A stretch of DNA of 64,000 nt from Chryseobacterium shigense (GTDB taxonomy: Bacteria > Bacteroidota > Bacteroidia > Flavobacteriales > Weeksellaceae). Positions 26,445 to 35,549 of the stretch are shown piece after piece. The stretch lies in assembly GCF_900156575.1 (NCBI RefSeq), contig NZ_FTNY01000006.1, forward strand, positions 1 through 64,000, written 5' to 3'. The notes below the pieces were generated by a model. That model was not told the DNA's origin and ran no database searches. It was given only the letters and a program-made list of their open reading frames with translations. Position 1 is the first letter of the stretch. Each line of letters starts with the position of its first letter. The translations under genes and the position numbers were made by a program.

Positions 26445-27593
26445 TCAGTTTAAATCAATTTTTAAATTTACATCAAAAGTGTTGCCGTCATTATGGATAA
26501 CCAGGCTGTGTTTTCCGGGATAAATCTGGTTAAGGTGTTCCATTGTATTTTTCATTCCTACTTTCAGGCTTTGGTCTCCGGCAGTTTTCTCACTAACGAT
26601 ATGATTGAAAACATTAAAATTTAAAATCTTTTCTTTGACGACAATTTTGATCGCTATTTTTGAATTTTCCTCCGCATTAAAACCATATTTGAAAGCATTT
26701 TCAATAAAATTAACCAGAATAAAAGGAGCGATCTGTAGTCCTTTCGTTTCACCATCTTCGGCATAAGAAAAATCCAGACTGCTGTCTGCCCTGATCAGCT
26801 GAAGCGCCGTATAATCTTTTAAATACTCAATTTCCCGGCTTAAGTCAACGAAATCCTTACTGCTTTCCTGAACCACGTAGCGCATCACATTTGAAAGCCT
26901 TAAAATTCCATTCGGGGCATCATCAGACTTCATCAAGGCCAGTGAGTAAACAGAGTTGAGAATATTGAATAAAAAATGCGGCTGAAGCTGGTATTTTAAA
27001 TTTAATAATTCGGCTTTAGCCTTTGATCTTTCCAGTTCTTTTTTCTCCATATTCCGGTAAATGAAAAGCGAAGACAGGAAAGAAAACAAGAAGGGAAGGA
27101 CCGAAGCGAAAATCATCTGATAATAAGAACCATCATTTCTCGGGCCCGCAGCTCTGAAAGGAGGAGCCGTCTCCATGGGTGGCGGAGGTAGATTTCCATG
27201 AGCTTCCGGCATCATTTCGTGTGGTGGCATTCCCACTGAAGACGGTTCCGGGACAAAAATATTTTGAGAGGTTAAATAATAAGGCAGGAAAACCATCAGT
27301 CCAAAACTCAGCATGATACCAAAGGTAAACATCCCATACTTTTTTCTGCTGTATAACTTCGGAAGAAAAATATTGAGATTGATATAAAAGAAAATAATAA
27401 CCAGAACAAAACGTATGAATTCTCTCTGAAAAGGAGAAACCCTGAAAACCGAAAGCGTTCCGTCAAAATCCGGAGAAGAAACCACAGGAATCGTCAGCAG
27501 TAATGGAATCAGGATGATATGAGGCCAGAATTTTTTCAATGAAAGATGTTCGTATTTGTTTTTTCTTACCCAAATGTAATTAAAAGCAAGCAA
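26445..27593 (-). CDS. LytS/YehU-type sensor histidine kinase
   Basis: 382 residues. Four N-terminal hydrophobic helices (about 22-40, 60-80, 87-108, 160-180) and a loop at about 109-157 with Met, His and Pro (GMPPHEMMPEAHG) that would face the periplasm. The phosphotransfer motif is LQPHFLFN with His206, and the ATPase domain has LVNFIENAFKYGF (N-box) and GMKNTMEHL (G-box), as in the His_kinase/HATPase_c LytS branch. No ATG is available at its N-terminus: the frame opens with TTG at 27593, with a stop codon six codons upstream. Confidence 0.9.
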   Translation of the reverse strand: MLAFNYIWVRKNKYEHLSLKKFWPHIILIPLLLTIPVVSSPDFDGTLSVFRVSPFQREFIRFVLVIIFFYINLNIFLPKLYSRKKYGMFTFGIMLSFGLMVFLPYYLTSQNIFVPEPSSVGMPPHEMMPEAHGNLPPPPMETAPPFRAAGPRNDGSYYQMIFASVLPFLFSFLSSLFIYRNMEKKELERSKAKAELLNLKYQLQPHFLFNILNSVYSLALMKSDDAPNGILRLSNVMRYVVQESSKDFVDLSREIEYLKDYTALQLIRADSSLDFSYAEDGETKGLQIAPFILVNFIENAFKYGFNAEENSKIAIKIVVKEKILNFNVFNHIVSEKTAGDQSLKVGMKNTMEHLNQIYPGKHSLVIHNDGNTFDVNLKIDLN

Positions 27594-27710
27594 AAATCTT
27601 TTAAAATAATTTCAATTGAATTTTCTGTTTTCTGTTGAACAGCAGCTGGAATAGGGAAGGCCGGATTTCCATATCAATTTATATTATTCTACTTTTACAA
27701 AAAAAAAGCA

Positions 27711-27962
27711 ATGCACGAACCGTCCAAAGACCCATTACATGGAAAAAGACTCGATGCCATTCTTGAAGAACTGGTAGAATACTATGAAGGCTTTGAGAAA
27801 CTTGGCGAGCAGATTAATATAAAATGCTTTACAGACAATCCAAGTATAAAGTCTTCACTGAAGTTTCTGAGAAAGACAGATTGGGCAAGAACGAAGGTAG
27901 AAAGTCTTTATCTCTACGTACTGAGACAGAAGAAAAGGGATGAAACAAAGAAGGGAAAATAA
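27711..27962 (+). CDS. VF530-family (DUF2132) small protein
   Basis: 83 residues. Strong family signature: KDPLHGKRLDAILEELVEYY, then NIKCFTDNPSIKSSLKFLRK and WARTKVESLYLY. VF530 proteins fold into a small helical double-psi arrangement and have been suggested to bind DNA, without proven function. Soluble and basic at the C-terminus (RQKKRDETKKGK). A weak hairpin (27963-27978) overlaps its stop region. Confidence 0.88.
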   Translation: MHEPSKDPLHGKRLDAILEELVEYYEGFEKLGEQINIKCFTDNPSIKSSLKFLRKTDWARTKVESLYLYVLRQKKRDETKKGK

Positions 27963-28027
27963 AAAACCGTGAGGTTTTAAGATTTTTGTTTTAACGTGTT
28001 TTTCACAATCAATCATTTCAAAAATAG

Positions 28028-28035
28028 TATATTTG
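28028..28035 (+). promoter_or_regulatory. -7 promoter box TATATTTG
   Basis: Exact TANNTTTG match 43 bases before the FKBP start codon. Confidence 0.55.
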
Positions 28036-28078
28036 CGCTGTTAATCGTGAAAAAACATCACGAAAAAAAAGAAAAAAT

Positions 28079-28579
28079 ATGACAATTGAAAACAACCATG
28101 TTGTAGCAGTAAGCTATATACTTCATACGATCGAAGAAGATGGAAGTAAGATTCTTGTAGAAGAAACAACAGCCGAAAATCCACTTACATTTTTATATGG
28201 TGTGGGAATGATGATTCCAAAATTTGAACAAAATATCCTTGGCTTAACAGCTGGCGATAAAGCAGCTTTTATTATTCAGCCGGAAGAAGCTTACGGAGAG
28301 AAAGATCCGAATTCAATCACGCAATTGCCTATCGATATGTTTCAGGAAGCAGGAATCCCTCCTGTAGGAGCTATTTTACCACTATCTGATGGTCAGGGAA
28401 ATAATTTCCAGGCATTTGTAGTAGATGTAACTCCGGAAGCAGTAATTGCAGATCTTAACCACCCAATGGCTGGGAAAGTTTTAGATTTCCAGGTGGAAAT
28501 TGTAAACACTCGTCCTGCGACAGAAGAAGAATTGGCACATGGTCACGCTCACGGCGTTGACGGTACAGATGCTCACTAA
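28079..28579 (+). CDS. FKBP-type peptidyl-prolyl isomerase (SlyD-like)
   Basis: 166 residues, SlyD-like. It begins with the FKBP half (VVAVSYILHTIEEDG), followed by an inserted-in-flap region (PEEAYGEKDPNSITQLP, GNNFQAFVVDVT) and closes with the HPMAGKVLDFQVEIV strand. It ends in a short His-rich tail (HGHAHGVDGTDAH), much shorter than the E. coli metal-binding tail but perhaps able to bind nickel. Cytoplasmic chaperone and cis-trans prolyl isomerase. Confidence 0.9.
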   Translation: MTIENNHVVAVSYILHTIEEDGSKILVEETTAENPLTFLYGVGMMIPKFEQNILGLTAGDKAAFIIQPEEAYGEKDPNSITQLPIDMFQEAGIPPVGAILPLSDGQGNNFQAFVVDVTPEAVIADLNHPMAGKVLDFQVEIVNTRPATEEELAHGHAHGVDGTDAH

Positions 28580-28590
28580 AAACGATAATG

Positions 28591-28623
28591 AATGTCCGGA
28601 TTTTTTTTCGGACATTTTTTTTT
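28591..28623 (+). terminator. terminator of the FKBP gene
   Basis: AATGTCCG (28591-28598) pairs with CGGACATT (28609-28616), then a long T run. Its T run overlaps the end of the convergent YchJ gene. Confidence 0.88.
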
Positions 28624-28999
28624 ATTCTAAAAATTCCCCACTTACATAAAACCAACGGTTTTGAATCATTTTGAATTTTGATAATTCATGATGAACTTCT
28701 TTATCTCCTTCCTCGTTGGTATAAAAGGCCTTAAATTCAACTTTGCTTACAGAAGGCGTCGCTACAATTTCCAGCCTGGTCCACTTATTAATTTCACCCC
28801 ATTCCTGAAGATCTTCTCTATTGTGGAATTTTCTTTTTGCCGGATCGGTAGTTTCCATCAGGTATTCTCCGTTCGGAATCGCAAATGCAGAAAACCGGGA
28901 ACGCATCAAAGCTTCGGCAGTAGGAGCATACTTTTCTCTTGTATGGTAAGGCTTACAGCATTCTTCATAAGTTTTTCCTGAACAGCAGGGACAGTCCAT
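28622..28999 (-). CDS. ychJ: YchJ-family protein with SEC-C zinc motif
   Basis: 125 residues. The N-terminus is a SEC-C type zinc motif (CPCCSGKTYEECC, Cys3, Cys5, Cys14, Cys15), followed by an NTF2-like domain (LMRSRFSAFAIPNGEYLMET). Function of the family is not known in detail. A -7 box lies 23 bases before the start. Confidence 0.87.
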   Translation of the reverse strand: MDCPCCSGKTYEECCKPYHTREKYAPTAEALMRSRFSAFAIPNGEYLMETTDPAKRKFHNREDLQEWGEINKWTRLEIVATPSVSKVEFKAFYTNEEGDKEVHHELSKFKMIQNRWFYVSGEFLE

Positions 29000-29021
29000 A
29001 TTCTTTAATTTTTTTGAACGA

Positions 29022-29029
29022 CAAAAATA
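29022..29029 (-). promoter_or_regulatory. -7 promoter box TATTTTTG
   Basis: Exact TANNTTTG on the minus strand, 22 bases before the YchJ start codon. Confidence 0.55.
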
Positions 29030-29069
29030 AAGCTTTTATCAATAGAAATATGCTTAGCCCATTTACCCA

Positions 29070-29100
29070 TAAAAAAAAGAAGCACTCTTTCGAATGCTTC
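29070..29100 (-). terminator. terminator of the M3 peptidase gene
   Basis: On the minus strand GAAGCATTC, tetraloop GAAA, GAGTGCTTC forms a 9-bp stem with one wobble (29079-29100), followed by a T8 run (29071-29078 on the plus strand is A8). Confidence 0.85.
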
Positions 29101-29110
29101 TCTGTAAAAT

Positions 29111-31252
29111 TTATTTTATAAAACCTCTGTTTCTCAATAAAGGTTTGATATCCGGATCATGTCCTGTAAAATCTCTGAATGCCTGGTTAAGGTCTACAGA
29201 ATTTCCTACGGAAAGAATATATTTTCTGAAACGGTCACCATTTTCTCTCGTCAGACCACCGTTACTTTTAATCCATTCCCATGCATCATTGTCAAGGGTT
29301 TCAGACCATAAGTAAGCATAGTATCCGGCAGAATATCCTCCACCCCAGATGTGGGCAAAATAAGGCGTATGATATCTTGGAGGTACGGTAGCTAAAGTAA
29401 ATCCGTGGCTTGCTAATGATTTCTTTTCAAAATCCAGAACAGGAATGAGCTGGCTTTCGGTGGTGACTGTATGCCAGTCCATATCCAGAGCTGCTGCAGA
29501 AACAAGTTCTGTAGTCATATATCCCTGGTTGAAAGTTGATGCCTTTTTAATTTTTTCCACCAAAGCCTGAGGAATTGGCTGTTTCGTTTCGTAATGGATC
29601 GCATAATTTTTAAGAACAATAGGATCTAAAGCCCAATGCTCATTGATCTGCGATGGAAATTCCACAAAGTCTCTCGGAACACTTGTTCCTGAAAGCGATG
29701 GGTACTTCTGGCTTGCAAACATACCATGGATAGAATGTCCAAACTCATGGAACATCGTAGAAACATCGTCATAGCTGATCAACGATGGTTTTCCAGGAGC
29801 CGGTTTCTGATAGTTATAACAGTTGACGATAACAGGTTTTGTTCCTAAAAGATAAGATTGCTCAACAAAGTTACTCATCCATGCACCACCATTTTTAGAA
29901 TCTCTGGTATAGAAATCCAGATAATAGATGGCAATAGATTTTCCGTCGTGATCAAAAACCTCATAGGTTACTACATCAGGATGATAAACCGGAAGATCAG
30001 TTCTCTTTTTAAAAGTAAGTCCATAGAATTTTTCAGCGGCATAGAAAACACCTTTTTCCAAAACAGTGGTTACTTCAAAATAAGGTTTGATCTGGTTTTC
30101 ATCAAGATCATATTTGGCTTTTCTTACCTGCTCTGCATAGAAATTCCAGTCCCATGGCTCTACTTTGAAACCACCTTTTTGCTGGTCGATCAGATCCTGA
30201 ATATCTTTGGCTTCCCGTCTTGCCGTTTCTACTGCCGGAGTAGCGATCTGGTTCATTAGTTTGGTAGCTGCCGCAGGCGTTTTGGCCATCTGGTCCTGAA
30301 GTTTCCATTCAGCGAAGCTTGCTTTTCCTAAAGTCTGTGCTTTTTTAAGTCTTAGCTTAGCTAATTTTTCAATTGTTTCACGGGTATCGTTTCCATCTCC
30401 TTTTTCTGCTCTCAGCCATGATGCTTTGAACAGTTTTTCTCTGGTAGCTCTGTTTTTCAGATTCTGAAGAAGAGGCTGCTGCGTTGTATTCTGAAGGGCA
30501 AGAAGATATTTTCCCGGCTGTCCTGCTGTTTTTGCATCAGTAGCTGCTGCTTCGATCTCGTCGGCAGAAAGTCCGTCCAGTTCCTTGGCATCAGAGAAAA
30601 ATACACCTCCCTGCTTTCTTGCTTCCAATAGTTTATTGGCATATTGTGTAGAAAGTGATGCCAGTTCCTGATTGATCTGCTTTAATTTTTCTTTGTCCGC
30701 TGCTGAAAGATTAGCTCCGGCAATTTCAAAGTTCTGTTTGTAAAACTGGATAAGTTTTTTACCTTCCGCATCAAGACCGTCTTCTTTGATCGATTTGATT
30801 CTTTTATATAAATTTTCGTTCAGGTACATTTTATCGGAATGTGCTGCAAAAACAGGAGCATATTCCTCATCTAAAGCCTGAAGGGTAGGGTTGGTATTCG
30901 CGCTTGTAAGATTAGAAAATACGATGGTGGCTCTTTTGAGAACTTCACCGCTTTTTTCCAAAGCAACGATTGTATTTTCAAAAGTTGGAGCTTCCGGATT
31001 ATTGGCGATTTTCAGAATTTCAGCATCGTGCTGTTTCAGTCCAAAATCGAAAGCAGGTTTAAAATGTTCATTTTTAATTTTATCGAATTCCGGAGCTTCA
31101 TATTGAAGCTTGCTTTTCTTCATAAAAGGGTTTGAAGATAAGGATGGATCGGTAACAGGAGTTTCCTGTTGAGTATCGGTTTTCTTCATTGTAGTACAAG
31201 ATTGGTTAAGTGCCAGCGCAGAAATTAACAATACCGATGAAATATTTTTCAT
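29111..31252 (-). CDS. dcp: M3-family metallopeptidase (peptidyl-dipeptidase Dcp-like) lipoprotein
   Basis: 713 residues. Signal peptide with lipobox LNQSC (Cys at about residue 19), so predicted envelope lipoprotein. The zinc site is FHEFGHSIHGMF with His502, Glu503 and His506, and the distal ligand lies in the usual helix further on (Glu in the QINEHWALDP region). Length and the ANTNPTLQALDEEYAPVFAAH block fit the oligopeptidase/Dcp branch, which removes C-terminal dipeptides. It is the only lipid-anchored peptidase of this type in the window and may work beside the DPP-IV-like enzyme in peptide breakdown. Confidence 0.9.
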   Translation of the reverse strand: MKNISSVLLISALALNQSCTTMKKTDTQQETPVTDPSLSSNPFMKKSKLQYEAPEFDKIKNEHFKPAFDFGLKQHDAEILKIANNPEAPTFENTIVALEKSGEVLKRATIVFSNLTSANTNPTLQALDEEYAPVFAAHSDKMYLNENLYKRIKSIKEDGLDAEGKKLIQFYKQNFEIAGANLSAADKEKLKQINQELASLSTQYANKLLEARKQGGVFFSDAKELDGLSADEIEAAATDAKTAGQPGKYLLALQNTTQQPLLQNLKNRATREKLFKASWLRAEKGDGNDTRETIEKLAKLRLKKAQTLGKASFAEWKLQDQMAKTPAAATKLMNQIATPAVETARREAKDIQDLIDQQKGGFKVEPWDWNFYAEQVRKAKYDLDENQIKPYFEVTTVLEKGVFYAAEKFYGLTFKKRTDLPVYHPDVVTYEVFDHDGKSIAIYYLDFYTRDSKNGGAWMSNFVEQSYLLGTKPVIVNCYNYQKPAPGKPSLISYDDVSTMFHEFGHSIHGMFASQKYPSLSGTSVPRDFVEFPSQINEHWALDPIVLKNYAIHYETKQPIPQALVEKIKKASTFNQGYMTTELVSAAALDMDWHTVTTESQLIPVLDFEKKSLASHGFTLATVPPRYHTPYFAHIWGGGYSAGYYAYLWSETLDNDAWEWIKSNGGLTRENGDRFRKYILSVGNSVDLNQAFRDFTGHDPDIKPLLRNRGFIK

Positions 31253-31311
31253 AAATTAGTTGTTATTAAAGTATAAAGATATTAAAAACTTAATTTATAA
31301 ACATAGTAAAC

Positions 31312-32136
31312 ATGAAATCAACGACTCTTTTTATGTTGTCAGCCTTCGCGCTGATGGCGTCATGTAATGAAAGGCATGATAAAAGAAACAACGACAATAA
31401 TAATGATAATGGCTGGGTTGACAAGGTGATCGATAAAGATAACGGCCCGGTTAAAGAGAAAACATTTAACGGTGATTTTGACGAGATAGAAGTTTCCCAG
31501 GCAATTGATGCTGAGGTGATTAAATCTGACGTAGAGAAAGTGGTGATTTCCGCCCCTGAAAATATCATCAACGAAATTCTTGTGGACAACGATGGCGGAA
31601 AGCTTCATATCCATTACAAAAAAGGAATCAGAGTGATGAACAGCCATAATGTAAAAGCTAAAATCTACACGAAAGATTTCTCAAAACTTACAGCCAATTC
31701 TGCAGCAAGCATTACCATAAAAGATAAATTCACCCAGGAAAAAGTAAGCCTTGATCTATCCAGTGCAGCCAGTGTCACAGGAGATCTGGAAGCCAATGAT
31801 TTCGATATCTCTGCGGGAAGCAGCAGCAGTTTCAGTGGTAAAGTATGGGCCGTAGATCTTGATATTGAAGCATCTTCAGCAGCAAGCCTTGATATTTCAG
31901 GGAAAAGTAAAAATGCTGATATCACTTCTTCATCAGGCAGCAGTGTTTCAGCGAAAGATCTCGTTGCAGAACATGTGAAAGCTGATGCGTCCAGCGGTGC
32001 GAGTCTTCAGGTGAGTGCTGTCTCTTCAGTTGATGCTCAGGCTTCTTCAGGTGGAAGCGTAGATATTTCTAAAAAAGGGGAGCTTAAAAATGTGAACAAA
32101 CAGGAAAGTAGCGGCGGAAGCGTCAATATTCAATAA
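31312..32136 (+). CDS. head-GIN domain (DUF2807) lipoprotein
   Basis: 274 residues. Lipobox LMASC (Cys at about residue 18). After an Asn/Asp-rich linker (RNNDNNNDNGW), the rest is a DUF2807 beta-helix with repeated turns of the type SSAASVTGDLEA, SSSSFSG, SSAASLDISG and SSGSSVSA about every 20-24 residues, a right-handed helix face rich in Ser and Ala. It is exported and lipid-anchored; the family role is unknown, but it sits at the cell envelope. It converges on the Kef-like gene with one base between stop codons. Confidence 0.85.
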   Translation: MKSTTLFMLSAFALMASCNERHDKRNNDNNNDNGWVDKVIDKDNGPVKEKTFNGDFDEIEVSQAIDAEVIKSDVEKVVISAPENIINEILVDNDGGKLHIHYKKGIRVMNSHNVKAKIYTKDFSKLTANSAASITIKDKFTQEKVSLDLSSAASVTGDLEANDFDISAGSSSSFSGKVWAVDLDIEASSAASLDISGKSKNADITSSSGSSVSAKDLVAEHVKADASSGASLQVSAVSSVDAQASSGGSVDISKKGELKNVNKQESSGGSVNIQ

Positions 32137-32137
32137 A

Positions 32138-34024
32138 TCAATCTGGAGTTTCCTCGTCGTTCTCTTCATCTGCTGACGAGGAAAATTCCCAATCTCTATT
32201 ATCAAAATTAAGATTGTCATACGCCAATAATTCCTCCTCACGCTGGAGGAATTCTTTGGTGGTAAAGGATAAGATTTCATCATCTTCTTTTGCTTTGGAC
32301 AGCCTTCTGATGGACGCTTTGTCTATCGCCATAAATCTTTGCCCAAGACGTCTTGCCGCATATTTTCGCATTCCGGTTTCATGAAGAACGTCTACGGCCA
32401 TATCCACAGCCGTTCCTAAGGTTTCCCGGTAAATATTTTCAATGCCGTTATTGAGGTAGTTGTACGCATCAATTCTGTTTTTGGCTCTTACAAAAATTTT
32501 CACCTTCGGATAATGTTCACGCACCAGATCAGCAATGAATTTATTATCATCGCGGTCATCAAGACAGAGCACTAAAAGTTCAGCCTCTTCAATTCCGGCA
32601 GCCCTTAAAATAGGGATTCTTGTGGCATCTCCATAGTACACTTTAAAGCCATGGCTTCTCAAAAGCTTCACCCGGTCAGAATCTCTGTCCAGAATCGTCG
32701 CCTGAATTTTATTGGCTTTCAAAAGACGTCCTACCGTACTTCCGAAATGTCCGAAACCAACGATAATGATCTTCTTCTGGCTTACATTGTTATCCAGAAT
32801 GTTGAAGTCGTTGTCTTCATCAGGGATTTTCTTGATGAATTTAGGGGTGATAAATCTGTCGTTAATAATCAGAAGGATAGGCGTAATACACATTGTAATC
32901 GCAGTGACAGCCATCATTTGCGCGTTGAGCTCAGGGGTTAAAAGATAAAGATCCGAAGCATAATTGATCAGTACAAAGGCAAATTCTCCTACCTGAGAAA
33001 GAGCAAATGCATAAAATAAACTCTGCGGGGTATCGATCTTGAAAAACTTTCCGATCGCATACAGAACAACAAGCTTGACCGTCAATACAGCAAAAACAGT
33101 AGAGAAGATAAACAGAGGATCCTGTTGAATAATATTAAAATTGATGGTAGAGCCTACACTTACAAAGAAAACAGCTAAAAGCAACCCTTTAAAAGGGTTG
33201 ATCTGTGCTTCCAGTTCATGCCTGAATTCACTGTTGGCAAGCATGACTCCGGCAAGAAAAGCTCCTAAAGCCGGTGACAGTCCTATGGCAGCCATAAGCT
33301 CCGAAACCCCAATGACCAGAAATAAAGAGGATGCAGTCAGGAGTTCAGTCATTCCTGACTTTGACACATATCTTAAAAAGGGAACGAATACATATCTTCC
33401 CAATAAAATCAAAATAGCAACCCCAAGAATTACTGTACCGGCCTGTAGCCACTCCGGAAGCTTCTGAATAATAATCTGAATTTCGTTATTATGATGATTT
33501 GATTTGTAATTCGCAATAATGGGCAGGATAGCGAGAATGGGAATCACAGCAATATCCTGAAACAGAAGGGTAGAGAATGAAGCTTCTCCAGCCATGGTTT
33601 TAAGGTTGTTTTTTTCCTGTAAAGTCTGCAGGACAATAGCAGTAGAAGAGAGTGCAAAACACATGGCAATAGCAATGGCCTTATCTATTCTCCATCCCGC
33701 ACTGATGAAAACCAAAAAAAGGAGTGAGATAGAAAGAAGCATCTGTGTAAGCCCGAGGCCCATAATCTTCTTTCGCATCTCCCAGAATTTCCGGGGTTCC
33801 AGTTCCAGCCCTACCAAAAAGAGAAGCATAATCACTCCAAACTCACTGGCATGCATAATGTCATTGACATCTTTTCCGGTAAGCCGCAGAACATAAGGTC
33901 CGATGATAATACCACCTAAAATATAGCCGATTACTGAACTCAATCCAAATTTTCTCGCCAGCGGAACCATGATAATGGCTACCCCCAGGAAAATTAATGT
34001 ATTCATCGCTAAGCTGGACTCCAT
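32138..34024 (-). CDS. CPA2 cation:proton antiporter with RCK domain (KefB-like)
   Basis: 628 residues. About 12 transmembrane helices (1-385) with SAFGVIMLLFLVGLELEPRKF and AFFVSVGSTINF, typical of CPA2 (Kef) antiporters. A cytosolic RCK_N/TrkA domain begins about residue 414 (IIIVGFGHFGSTVGRLL, a GxGxxG NAD-type fold). The last 60 residues are highly acidic. It exchanges K+ or Na+ for H+. The RCK domain should sense a nucleotide, and glutathione in Kef proteins. It is preceded, three bases upstream, by an NAD(P)H-quinone reductase gene, the Kef partner arrangement. Confidence 0.9.
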   Translation of the reverse strand: MESSLAMNTLIFLGVAIIMVPLARKFGLSSVIGYILGGIIIGPYVLRLTGKDVNDIMHASEFGVIMLLFLVGLELEPRKFWEMRKKIMGLGLTQMLLSISLLFLVFISAGWRIDKAIAIAMCFALSSTAIVLQTLQEKNNLKTMAGEASFSTLLFQDIAVIPILAILPIIANYKSNHHNNEIQIIIQKLPEWLQAGTVILGVAILILLGRYVFVPFLRYVSKSGMTELLTASSLFLVIGVSELMAAIGLSPALGAFLAGVMLANSEFRHELEAQINPFKGLLLAVFFVSVGSTINFNIIQQDPLFIFSTVFAVLTVKLVVLYAIGKFFKIDTPQSLFYAFALSQVGEFAFVLINYASDLYLLTPELNAQMMAVTAITMCITPILLIINDRFITPKFIKKIPDEDNDFNILDNNVSQKKIIIVGFGHFGSTVGRLLKANKIQATILDRDSDRVKLLRSHGFKVYYGDATRIPILRAAGIEEAELLVLCLDDRDDNKFIADLVREHYPKVKIFVRAKNRIDAYNYLNNGIENIYRETLGTAVDMAVDVLHETGMRKYAARRLGQRFMAIDKASIRRLSKAKEDDEILSFTTKEFLQREEELLAYDNLNFDNRDWEFSSSADEENDEETPD

Positions 34025-34027
34025 AGG

Positions 34028-34549
34028 CTATTGATTGAGTAGTTCTGTAAATTCTTTTTTATGTAAAATAATTTCTTTTTTGCTCAGTTTATGGGCTTCG
34101 TAAACGATCTTGATATGTTTGATATCAGCTTTGAAAACCTTTAGAGATACAATCAGCCCGCTGATCAGCTCTTCCACAGTATACTGATACGTTCCGTTTT
34201 TGCTGAAAGATCTTTCTTTTCCTCCTGTTGTAATCAGAATGTAGATCTCTTTGCCTTCCAGTGGATTGGTTTCTCCTTCGCGCAGCCAGTCTCTGTCAAA
34301 AACTTCATCGATCCACAATCTTAATAATGGGGGCATCCCAAACCAGATGAGAGGGAACTGAAAAATAAAACGGTCATAGTTTCTTAACCTTTTTCTCTCT
34401 CTGAATGCCGCGATATGAAAATCCGGATATTCCTCGTAAAGATCTCTAAGGGTAAAATGCTGGTGACGGACATAGAAATTAAAAAGCTCTACGTTGGAAT
34501 TGGAGTGCTCTAAATAGGGATGTGCAAAAACTACCAGCGTCTTCTTCAT
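34028..34549 (-). CDS. NAD(P)H-dependent oxidoreductase, KefF/KefG-like
   Basis: 173 residues, flavodoxin-like fold. LVVFAHPYLEHSNSN opens the FMN site, and IFQFPLIWFGMPPLLRLWID and VLITTGG form the other two loops. In Escherichia coli the equivalent proteins are KefF and KefG, quinone reductases that bind KefC or KefB and raise its activity. Here the gene ends three bases before the Kef-like antiporter gene, so the pair is probably translated together. Confidence 0.88.
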   Translation of the reverse strand: MKKTLVVFAHPYLEHSNSNVELFNFYVRHQHFTLRDLYEEYPDFHIAAFRERKRLRNYDRFIFQFPLIWFGMPPLLRLWIDEVFDRDWLREGETNPLEGKEIYILITTGGKERSFSKNGTYQYTVEELISGLIVSLKVFKADIKHIKIVYEAHKLSKKEIILHKKEFTELLNQ

Positions 34550-34685
34550 AAACCTGTTTTCAGTAAATATAACGAAAAAATATTGGATAAAAATCGAAAT
34601 TTAAACAGTTTTGTTAATTTTTCAATACGTAAAGTTGAATTTAATATTAAAATAGATAAATAAACAGGGGTATTTTAGTGTTTTA

Positions 34686-34712
34686 AATAAAAAATCGGGC
34701 GTACTGCCCGAT
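34686..34712 (-). terminator. terminator of the LemA-TPM operon
   Basis: ATCGGGC (34694-34700) pairs with GCCCGAT (34706-34712). An A-rich left side gives a T run on the minus strand. Confidence 0.8.
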
Positions 34713-34736
34713 TATATTGAATGTTGTTATTTTTAA

Positions 34737-35549
34737 TTACCATCCGCCCGAGGCTCCGCCACCACCGAAGCTTCCTCCGCCGCCAAAGCCGCCGAATCCA
34801 CCTCCGCCGCCGGAACTTCCACCACCAAAGCCTCCTCCTCCAAAGCTGCCCGGGAAAGGGAAGAATCCGCCAGGATAATTTCTGCGTCCTCTTCTGGTAA
34901 TGATCACATCATCGTCATCGTTATTGCCGCCGCCACCACCGCCGCCTCTACCGCCGAAGAGTAAAGCCAGAATGATAAAGATGACAAAGGCTATCAGAAT
35001 GATTTTAAATGCACTTCCGTTGCCTGAAGGGGCTGAGGTTTCCGTAGGTTTGAATTTCCCTTGTACGGCCTCCATAATAGCTGAGGTACCGCGGTTAATC
35101 CCTTCGTACCACTGTCCCTGTCTGAAATTGGGAGTGACGATATAGTCAAGGATCTGCCCTGCCACCGAAGCGGTAAGATATTGTTCTACGGCCCGGCCCT
35201 GTTGTATAGACATCGTTCTGTCCTCTGTAGCAATAAGGAAAACGACTCCGTTATCGACTCCCTTTTTTCCGATTTTCCATTGTTCACCGAACATGGTCGC
35301 CAGAAAGTTTACATCTTCTCCTTTTGTAGAGCGAATAATGATCACTTCAATTTCCGTTGAAGTAGAGTCTGCAAATTTGATCAGCTTGTTATTCAGCTCA
35401 TCTTTTTGTGGCTGCGTAAGCAATCCTGCTTCATCAAACACAGGATACAGAACCGCGGGTTTTTGCGGAATCGTGTATTGTGCTGATACAAAAGTGTAAA
35501 AGCAGAAAAGGATGAATGAAAATACAAGTTTAAGAGAACGTAATTTCAT
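34737..35549 (-). CDS. TPM-domain protein with glycine-rich C-terminus (YgcG-like)
   Basis: 270 residues. Signal peptide about 1-23 (ending VSAQ), TPM_phosphatase-like domain about 30-165 (LTQPQKDELNNKLIKFADS, GEQWKIGKKGVDNGVVFL), one transmembrane segment (about 185-205), then a Gly/Phe-rich tail of repeated GGGGFGG and GGSSGG elements. TPM domains are found in envelope proteins of unclear function, sometimes with phosphatase-like activity. The start overlaps the upstream TPM gene by 20 bases, so translational coupling is likely. Confidence 0.87.
   Translation of the reverse strand: MKLRSLKLVFSFILFCFYTFVSAQYTIPQKPAVLYPVFDEAGLLTQPQKDELNNKLIKFADSTSTEIEVIIIRSTKGEDVNFLATMFGEQWKIGKKGVDNGVVFLIATEDRTMSIQQGRAVEQYLTASVAGQILDYIVTPNFRQGQWYEGINRGTSAIMEAVQGKFKPTETSAPSGNGSAFKIILIAFVIFIILALLFGGRGGGGGGGNNDDDDVIITRRGRRNYPGGFFPFPGSFGGGGFGGGSSGGGGGFGGFGGGGSFGGGGASGGW

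Noticed and set aside
27963..27978. Hairpin AAAACC/GGTTTT after the VF530-family gene as a terminator
   Set aside because: Stem of six mostly A-T pairs and no clean T run directly after it; too weak to call.
34760..34860. Glycine-rich DNA repeat at the end of the TPM gene as an independent repeat element
   Set aside because: It is coding: repeated GGN codons make the Gly/Phe/Ser tail of the protein. No tandem repeat exact enough at the DNA level to call separately.
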